Assembly: GCA_902566705.1 (NCBI GenBank)
Contig: CACFJT010000001.1
Span: 122,023-186,022, forward strand
Direction of reading: 5' to 3'
DNA length: 64,000 bases
Source of the DNA: an uncultured Pelagibacteraceae bacterium
GTDB lineage: Bacteria; Pseudomonadota; Alphaproteobacteria; Pelagibacterales; Pelagibacteraceae
Shown here: positions 58,394-64,000 of the stretch, piece by piece
Layout of the letters: every line of letters starts with the position of its first letter
How positions within the stretch are numbered: position 1 is the stretch's first letter
The notes under the pieces: generated by a model
The model's input: only the letters and a program-made list of their open reading frames with translations
Database searches by the model: none
Told to the model about the DNA's origin: nothing
Position numbers and translations under genes: made by a program

Positions 58394-58621
58394 TTAAAAC
58401 GCAAAGAGAATGATTAACGCAACTACCAATCCGAATAATCCTGTAGCTTCTGCAAGTGCGAAACCTAAAAGCAAGTTAGGAAATTGTTTTTGTGCTGCAG
58501 ATGGATTTCTCATTGCACCAGACAAATAATTTCCAAAAATTATTCCGATACCAACACCGGCTCCAGCTAAAGCAATTGCTGCTAAACCTGCTCCGATCAT
58601 TTTTGCTGCTTCTAATTCCAT
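58394..58621 (-). CDS. atpE: F0F1 ATP synthase subunit c
   Basis: A 75-residue two-helix proteolipid that forms the rotor ring. Helix 1 has the glycine-rich AGAGVGIGIIFGNYLSGAM, the polar loop is RNPSAAQKQ, and the ion-binding carboxylate is Glu58 in LLGFALAEATGLFG. No sodium-type Gln/Ser/Thr pattern is evident, so proton coupling is likely. A strong ribosome site (GGAGGATATA) precedes it, as expected for the most abundant subunit. Confidence 0.97.
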   Translation of the reverse strand: MELEAAKMIGAGLAAIALAGAGVGIGIIFGNYLSGAMRNPSAAQKQFPNLLLGFALAEATGLFGLVVALIILFAF

Positions 58622-58638
58622 TATATCCTCCTCTGTTA

Positions 58639-59373
58639 TTAATGGTGTAAATTTAATGCATCATTTAAATAGATGCAGGTTAAGATTGCAAAAACATAAG
58701 CTTGAAGAAAAGCAACTAAGATCTCCAAACCAGTTAAAGCAACCGAAAAACTTAGTGGAAGCCACCCACCAACTATTCCAAGGCTAATTACAAAGCCTCC
58801 GAAAACTTTCATCATTGTATGACCAGCCATCATATTGGCAAATAATCTAACTGATAAACTTATAGGTCTACTTAAATAAGAAATAATTTCTATAACAACA
58901 ATTAAAGGGAGCAATACTGCAGGTACTCCACTTGGAACAAATAATTTTAAATAACCAAATCCGTGTTTAATAAAGCCAATTACAGTCACTCCAATAAATA
59001 TAAATGCTGCGAGCACAAATGTTACAATGATATGACTGGTTACAGTGAAAGTATAAGGTATCATTCCAAACATGTTACAAAATAAAACAAACATGAATAG
59101 AGAAAATATAAAAGCAAAGTATGGTTTAGCTTTTGATCCAGCTGTATCGCTAATCATTTTGGATACAAAGGTATAGCTAAGTTCTGCTAATAATTGAATT
59201 TTGTTTGGTAGTATTGAATTTTTTTTTGATCCTAAATTGAAGATTAACAAAATAGATACAGTACTCAAAATCATAAACAAACTTGCGTTTGTAAATGATA
59301 TGTCGAATGCTCCAACTTTAATTTCTGGTCCAATTCTATAAACGTCGAATTGGGACATAGGATTTGCTGCCAT
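58639..59373 (-). CDS. atpB: F0F1 ATP synthase subunit a
   Basis: A 244-residue membrane subunit with the two proton half-channels. The essential arginine is in SLSVRLFANMMAGH near residue 182, followed by ALTGLEILVAFLQAYVFAILT (AL to LT), and NMFGMIPYTFTVTSH near 103 is the typical middle region. The N-terminus NPMSQFDVYRIGPEI is usual in alphaproteobacteria. It lies nine bases after atpI. Confidence 0.97.
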   Translation of the reverse strand: MAANPMSQFDVYRIGPEIKVGAFDISFTNASLFMILSTVSILLIFNLGSKKNSILPNKIQLLAELSYTFVSKMISDTAGSKAKPYFAFIFSLFMFVLFCNMFGMIPYTFTVTSHIIVTFVLAAFIFIGVTVIGFIKHGFGYLKLFVPSGVPAVLLPLIVVIEIISYLSRPISLSVRLFANMMAGHTMMKVFGGFVISLGIVGGWLPLSFSVALTGLEILVAFLQAYVFAILTCIYLNDALNLHH

Positions 59374-59382
59374 ATTACTTAT

Positions 59383-59658
59383 TTATTTTTGCATTTTTTT
59401 TGCAGATCTAATCACATTGGTTATTCCAGCGACTACACCAACAAAAAAAAATATTAATATAAACCAGGGTTTAGTACCAAAGGTCTTGTCAAAAATAAAC
59501 CCAATAATTGTCCCGACAGCCACTGCAGAAACAAGTTCTGTGCTCAATTTGAATGCAGTTCCTATAGGTGAGGGGTCATTCTTCTTATTGTAGAGATTTT
59601 TCTTTGAAATCTTGCTTTTTGCAATCTCTAAGCGAGTTTTGAAAGGGTCTTTTGGCAT
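59383..59658 (-). CDS. atpI: ATP synthase protein I (AtpI)
   Basis: A 91-residue protein with a charged N-terminus and two membrane helices (about residues 35-53 and 60-80). Traits are GTAFKLSTELVSAVAVGTIIG and FILIFFFVGVVAGITNVIR, typical of AtpI/Gca-type proteins that help assemble the c-ring. First gene of the F0 operon, nine bases after smc. Confidence 0.9.
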   Translation of the reverse strand: MPKDPFKTRLEIAKSKISKKNLYNKKNDPSPIGTAFKLSTELVSAVAVGTIIGFIFDKTFGTKPWFILIFFFVGVVAGITNVIRSAKKMQK

Positions 59659-59667
59659 TTATATAGT

Positions 59668-62241
59668 TTAAGCAACCATACTCTCTGCTTTTTGTAAATC
59701 AACGGCCACAAGCTGACTAATTCCTTTTTGAGGCATTGTTACCCCATATAGTCTGTTCATTTTTGACATGGTTAAAGCATGATGAGTTACAATTATGAAT
59801 TTGGTGTTGGTTATTTTAATTAGTTCCTCAAGTAAACTGCAAAATCTTGTTACGTTAGCATCGTCAAGAGGTGCATCAACCTCATCTAAAACACATATAG
59901 GCGAGGGGTTAGTTAAAAATACTGCAAAGATTAAAGAGAGTGCAGTCAATGCTTGCTCACCTCCAGATAACAAAGTTATAGATTGAAGTCTTTTTCCAGG
60001 AGGACTAACCAGCATTTCTAAACCTGCTTCAAGTGGATCATCAGAGTCCACCAATTCTAGTTTGGCATTTCCACCATTGAAAAGTTTTGTATAAACTTCA
60101 TTGAATTTTCTATTAACTTTTTCAAAAGCTTCAATCAATCTTTCTCTTCCTTTTTGATTAAGTTCATTGATGCTATCTTTCAGTTTCACGATAGCAGTAA
60201 CAAGGTCGGCTCGATCCTGTTCCATTTTTTTTATCTCTTCTTCATATTTACTTGTTTCTTCATCTGCTTTTAAATTTACAGATCCTAATTTTTCTCTTTC
60301 TTGTTTTTTCTTGTCTAAAGCGTCTTCTTGATCAACTGGATTTGGGAGCTCTTCTACTCCGTTTAAATTTGAATTTTCTAAAATATTATCTTCATTCAAA
60401 TTTAACTCAGAACTAATTCTATCAAGGAGATCATTTTTTCTTTTTTGTAGGCCTTCAATTGTAGCTCCTGAGCTTGCTTTTCTTTCTCTGATTTGAATTG
60501 ATTGTTCTTGTATTTCATTTAATTGCGTTCTTAAGATTTCAATTTTTTGATCTGTTTCATCTATAATCGCTTCATTATCAATTTTTTCTTTATCTGAAAT
60601 TCTTAAATTTTCTGAAATTTGACCTTTTCTTTCAGCTTGCGCTCTAGGTTGGTTTTCCAAATCATTCAATTGTTTTGATAATTTTTCTTTTCTTTGCGTT
60701 AATTCATTAACCATTTTTTCTGAGTTAGTTAATAAATTTTTCCAACTTTCAATTTCCGTTTCAATGGTTCTAATTCTTTCATTTCTTTTTATAGACTCAT
60801 TTTTAATTGATTGATTTTTGCTATATGCATCGGCATATTTTTCTTGGAGTAATTTTATATTTTCTGATTTTTCACTAACTCCTAATAACTCAGTTCTAGA
60901 TCTCTCATTTTTTAAATCACTTAAAAAACTATCTAGTTCAATATTACATCTATCTAGAAGTGTTACTGCTTGATTTATTTCATTACTATCTATTAATTCT
61001 TTTACCCTTGATATTGTATTTTTTATATTTCTTATTGGACCAACACTTATATTGACAGTTTCTTCAGCTAAATTATTTACAACTTCATCAACAGCTTTTT
61101 GTTCTTCTTTAAGTTTATTTTTTGCACTTTCTAGCTCTTCATTAGATAATTTTTCTGTTTCAAAATACTTCGAGTCTGTCTCAATTAATTCAGTCTTTTC
61201 TTCCTTCAATCTTTTTTCATTTGAGTTAGCGTCTATAATAATCCCTTTTTCTCTCGTGATATCATCATCAAGTGTTTGAATTGATTTTTTGATGCTTTCT
61301 ATCTCATCTTGAATTCTTGTATTTTCCTCATCTAAACTTTGAAGTTCTAGATTAAGTCTTTGTATCCTTGATAAATTTTCTATATTTTTTTCTCTCAATG
61401 GATTTACTTTATCTGTAAAAGTTTTGATTGAATTTTCTAATTCAGATATTTTGTTATTAAATCCTTCTACTTCTCCTTCTGCCTCAGTATTAATTTCATT
61501 TTCTATTCTAATTTCTTTGTCTATTTCTAATAATTTTAAATAATATAAGCCTGCTTCAATTTTTTTAATTTGATCTGAAATTAGTTTGTATTTTGTTGCC
61601 TCTTCAGCTTGTTTTTGAAGATTTGCCAACTGTTTTTCTTGCTGTCTTCTTAGTTCATCCGCTCTTTTTAAATTATTCTCTGCCGCACCTAATCTTAATT
61701 CAGCCTCATGTCTTCTAACGTGTAAACCAGATATTCCTGCAGCTTCTTCCAAAATAGCCCTTCTATCTGTTGGTTTCGCTGTTACCAATACACCTATTCT
61801 TCCTTGACTAATCATGGATGGAGAGTGCGCACCAGTCGAAAGATCTGCAAAAAACATTTGAGCATCTCTTGCTCTTACCTCTTTATCATTTATGTAAAAT
61901 TTAGATCCTTTATCTTTTTCTATTTTTCTTCTAACTTGTATTTGCTCTGTTTCACGATATTGAATAGGACCTTCTTTATCTATGTTTTCAACTTCAATTG
62001 AAACTTCTGCAATATTTTTTGATGCTTTATTTGATGTTCCTGAAAAAATTACATCCTCCATACCGGATCCACGCATACTCTTTGCAGAGGTCTCTCCCAT
62101 TACCCATCTTAAAGATTCTACAATGTTAGATTTACCACAGCCGTTAGGACCCACTATACCTGTAAGACCATCCTCAATTAAGAAGTTGGTTTTTTCAGCA
62201 AAAGATTTAAATCCATTTAATTGGATTTTTTTAAACTCCAT
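59668..62241 (-). CDS. smc: Chromosome segregation ATPase SMC, short form without clear hinge
   Basis: An 857-residue SMC ATPase for chromosome organisation. The N-terminal head has Walker A GPNGCGKSN at residues 31-39 and Q-loop PSMISQGRIG near 141-150. The C-terminal head has the signature LSGGEQ at 758-763 and Walker B ICVLDEVDAPLDD at 782-794. Between them lies a long coiled coil (about 170-700). Bacterial SMC is usually about 1150-1200 residues with a globular hinge of about 150 in the middle. No hinge-like glycine-rich domain is visible; the coil is broken only near 395-405 (ISVGPIRNI). The setting after dciA-dsbA is conserved for SMC. Confidence 0.9.
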   Translation of the reverse strand: MEFKKIQLNGFKSFAEKTNFLIEDGLTGIVGPNGCGKSNIVESLRWVMGETSAKSMRGSGMEDVIFSGTSNKASKNIAEVSIEVENIDKEGPIQYRETEQIQVRRKIEKDKGSKFYINDKEVRARDAQMFFADLSTGAHSPSMISQGRIGVLVTAKPTDRRAILEEAAGISGLHVRRHEAELRLGAAENNLKRADELRRQQEKQLANLQKQAEEATKYKLISDQIKKIEAGLYYLKLLEIDKEIRIENEINTEAEGEVEGFNNKISELENSIKTFTDKVNPLREKNIENLSRIQRLNLELQSLDEENTRIQDEIESIKKSIQTLDDDITREKGIIIDANSNEKRLKEEKTELIETDSKYFETEKLSNEELESAKNKLKEEQKAVDEVVNNLAEETVNISVGPIRNIKNTISRVKELIDSNEINQAVTLLDRCNIELDSFLSDLKNERSRTELLGVSEKSENIKLLQEKYADAYSKNQSIKNESIKRNERIRTIETEIESWKNLLTNSEKMVNELTQRKEKLSKQLNDLENQPRAQAERKGQISENLRISDKEKIDNEAIIDETDQKIEILRTQLNEIQEQSIQIRERKASSGATIEGLQKRKNDLLDRISSELNLNEDNILENSNLNGVEELPNPVDQEDALDKKKQEREKLGSVNLKADEETSKYEEEIKKMEQDRADLVTAIVKLKDSINELNQKGRERLIEAFEKVNRKFNEVYTKLFNGGNAKLELVDSDDPLEAGLEMLVSPPGKRLQSITLLSGGEQALTALSLIFAVFLTNPSPICVLDEVDAPLDDANVTRFCSLLEELIKITNTKFIIVTHHALTMSKMNRLYGVTMPQKGISQLVAVDLQKAESMVA

Positions 62242-62249
62242 GCACTAAC

Positions 62250-62828
62250 TTATATCAGTTTTTCTAGCGCTTTTTTTAAATTTTTATAATTTAGAGTTTT
62301 TTCGAATTTTTCATTGTTAATAATAATCGTAGGAGTTGCGTTCACTTTGAAGTTCTTTGTTCCATCGATTCGATCGTTTAATACAAAATCCTCAATTTCC
62401 TTGTTATTTATACAAGTATCAAAATTAATACTAAATCCCTCACTTTTTAAAAATTTTTGTAGATTTTTATTTGCCTCCTGGATTGAACTTCCCTTTACCC
62501 ATTTTTGTTGATTAGCATATAAACTTTCAAGGATATCTGAATTTCCATCATTCTTACACTGAGAAACTTTAGCTGCATTAAAGGCCGCTATGTCTAATGG
62601 AAAATGTCTAAATTCTATTTTAGCGAGTCCAGTATCAAGATACTCCGCCTTTAATTGAGGATAAACATCTTTATGAAAATTAGCACAATGACTACAAGTT
62701 AATGATTCAAAGGCTATAATAGTTATTTTTGCATCTTTATTCCCAACAGTTATCCTTTTAATTTCCTCAGCTTGTACATTTAAGACAGTAGTAAAAAATA
62801 TTAATATTAAGAATATTATTTTTTTCAT
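62250..62828 (-). CDS. DsbA-like thiol-disulfide protein
   Basis: A 192-residue periplasmic thioredoxin-fold protein with signal peptide (MKKIIFLILIFFTTVLNVQA). The active site is CSHC at residues 45-48 in FESLTCSHCANFHKDVYP, and the cis-proline loop is VNATPTIIINNEKF near 165. A helical insertion carries two more cysteines (SQCKND and DTCINN). It is likely to oxidise or isomerise disulfides in exported proteins, such as the lipoprotein at 6.1 kb. It overlaps dciA by four bases. Confidence 0.93.
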   Translation of the reverse strand: MKKIIFLILIFFTTVLNVQAEEIKRITVGNKDAKITIIAFESLTCSHCANFHKDVYPQLKAEYLDTGLAKIEFRHFPLDIAAFNAAKVSQCKNDGNSDILESLYANQQKWVKGSSIQEANKNLQKFLKSEGFSINFDTCINNKEIEDFVLNDRIDGTKNFKVNATPTIIINNEKFEKTLNYKNLKKALEKLI

Positions 62829-63313
62829 TTCTCTCTAAAAACCCTGGTTAACTCTGTTAATGATTTTTTAATTTTTTCGTTTTTAACACCTTTAATCTTA
62901 TCTTGATATTTATTAATTGCCACATTTTTAACTTTTGTTTCACTCGATCCCGTCATTTCATGTTCATCATCAAAACTTATAAATTTAAGCTTTTCAACAA
63001 CAGAATATCCAAAAAAATTATTCATTTTATCCAAAATATGTTTTTTCGAATATTCTATGTCAACTTCATGTCCTCGCTTAACCATAACCACTAAGGTGCT
63101 AACACCAAATTTATTTGAATTTTTAAATGTTTTTGGGTAGCAAATTTTAAATAATTCGCTTCCAACTAAATATTTCCAATTGCTCAGCGTTTCTGAATAT
63201 ACATGACCTTTTTTATTTATTATTTTTTTGACATTTTTTGGCAAAGTGTCTTTGAAAGATCTTAATCCTTGAATGCTAGCGTTTCTCTGCTTAGTATTAT
63301 TTTTTGATTGCAT
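62825..63313 (-). CDS. dciA: DUF721 / DciA-like protein
   Basis: A 162-residue protein whose residues about 25-115 match DUF721: an amphipathic region SETLSNWKYLVGSELFKICYP, then a strand VSTLVVMVKRGHEVDIEY and FGYSVVEKLKFI. DciA loads the replicative helicase DnaB in bacteria lacking DnaC. The C-terminal extension is lysine-rich. Order mutY / dciA-dsbA-smc is common in alphaproteobacteria. Its ATG directly abuts that of divergent mutY. No later in-frame ATG fits the domain. Confidence 0.82.
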   Translation of the reverse strand: MQSKNNTKQRNASIQGLRSFKDTLPKNVKKIINKKGHVYSETLSNWKYLVGSELFKICYPKTFKNSNKFGVSTLVVMVKRGHEVDIEYSKKHILDKMNNFFGYSVVEKLKFISFDDEHEMTGSSETKVKNVAINKYQDKIKGVKNEKIKKSLTELTRVFREK

Positions 63314-64000
63314 ATGAAAGATCCAACAATAACAAATAATATTCTTAATTGGTATGATTTAAATAAAAGATCTTTACCTTGGAGAAAGAATGTTTCTCAA
63401 ACAAAAAAGCAATACTATACTTTAGTTAGTGAATTTATGTTGCAGCAAACTCAGGTTGTAACAGTAATACCTTATTTTAACAGATTTATAAAAAATATTC
63501 CTACACTAGAAAAATTATCTAAATATGATGATAGAAAATTAATTAAACTTTGGGAGGGTCTTGGATATTATTCACGAGTAAGAAATTTAAAAAAAACAGC
63601 TCAAATAGTTGTTAAAAATTTTAATAAAAAAATACCTAGAAATTTTGAAGACTTAAAGTCTCTTCCGGGTATTGGAGATTATACAGCTAGTGCAATTTCT
63701 GCAATTGCATTCAATGAACCATTAATTCCTCTAGATGGTAATATTGAAAGAGTTTTAAAGAGATACTTATTTTTAAAAAAACAAAATCAAATAAAAAAAA
63801 AGATTCTACACGAGAAGAAAAAAATTTTTGGAACATCTATTAAAAGGTCTAGTGATTATGCTCAAGCTTTAATGGAATTAGGAGCACTAATTTGTAAACC
63901 TGTTAGTCCTAATTGTAAGAACTGCCCGTTAGTAAAAAAATGTAAATCATTTAAAAATAAAAATTTTGATTTAGTAAAATTTAAAAAAAAAGATAAGGAA
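63314..64000 (+). CDS. mutY: A/G-specific adenine glycosylase MutY (cut by window end)
   Basis: The first 229 residues are present. MutY removes adenine opposite 8-oxoguanine. Seen are the opening WYDLNKRSLPWRKN, EFMLQQTQV near residue 37, the helix-hairpin-helix LPGIGDYTASAI near 116-127, catalytic Asp in LDGNIERVL, and the four iron-sulfur cysteines spaced C-x6-C-x2-C-x5-C (CKPVSPNCKNCPLVKKC). The C-terminal 8-oxoG recognition domain lies beyond the window. Confidence 0.96.
   Translation, partial: MKDPTITNNILNWYDLNKRSLPWRKNVSQTKKQYYTLVSEFMLQQTQVVTVIPYFNRFIKNIPTLEKLSKYDDRKLIKLWEGLGYYSRVRNLKKTAQIVVKNFNKKIPRNFEDLKSLPGIGDYTASAISAIAFNEPLIPLDGNIERVLKRYLFLKKQNQIKKKILHEKKKIFGTSIKRSSDYAQALMELGALICKPVSPNCKNCPLVKKCKSFKNKNFDLVKFKKKDKE

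Overview
The window is a very AT-rich, tightly packed stretch of bacterial chromosome. Gene content and order point to a streamlined marine alphaproteobacterium of the SAR11 clade (Pelagibacterales). Supporting signs are the strong A/T bias, spacers often of 0-50 bases, ATGA and TAATG stop/start overlaps, convergent genes that share their stop codons, alphaproteobacterial gene orders (coxBA-ctaB-small ORF-ctaG-coxC-surf1-thrC, ispH-thrB-rnhA, mutY/dciA-dsbA-smc, lspA next to a DUF3035 lipoprotein), and a Brp/Blh retinal-forming enzyme typical of proteorhodopsin bacteria. I saw no rRNA, tRNA, CRISPR array, insertion sequence, prophage or integrase. This is core genome rather than an island.

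Layout. 1-6 kb: purine scavenging, with the end of a probable PuuD urate hydroxylase, a purine phosphoribosyltransferase, and facing them an operon of nucleoside deaminase, ABC ATPase, two permeases and a BMP-type binding protein. 6-19 kb: a small lipoprotein, Hsp20 behind an RpoH-type promoter and a ROSE-like RNA hairpin, oligopeptidase B, a J-domain membrane protein, a GT9 glycosyltransferase, a DapA-like aldolase with a Cfa-like methyltransferase and two unknown proteins (one extremely lysine-rich), a DCC protein, TldD/PmbA and an FAD protein. 19-25 kb: DUF6134 protein, YczE-like membrane protein, TypA, a 417-base spacer with an orphan terminator and a possible 38-residue gene, a serine hydrolase with unusual codon use, and groEL/groES behind a second RpoH-type promoter.

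25-40 kb: an HAD phosphatase-ribF-ileS-lspA-DUF3035-pgi run, then rsmD and purD facing it. A lipid A / Kdo operon follows (ubiA-msbA-waaA-lpxK-lpxL). 40-50 kb: quinone oxidoreductase, pirin, HAD dehalogenase, rsmE and the aa3-type cytochrome oxidase operon, which runs on into thrC and a peroxiredoxin.

50.6-63.3 kb: fifteen consecutive minus-strand genes with spacers of at most about 40 bases: dciA, dsbA, smc, the F0 ATP synthase genes (atpI-B-E-F'-F), the retinal pathway (crtI-crtB-crtY-blh), ispH, thrB and rnhA. mutY runs off the right edge and its start codon abuts that of dciA. The placing of retinal synthesis between the F0 genes and ispH joins isoprenoid supply, light-driven proton pumping and ATP synthesis on one strand. 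No rhodopsin and no crtE lie in this window.

The points I find most worth a second look are the ROSE-like thermometer and RpoH promoter pair, the short SMC without a recognisable hinge, the F0/retinal junction, the possible attenuator upstream of typA, and the lysine-rich coiled-coil protein.
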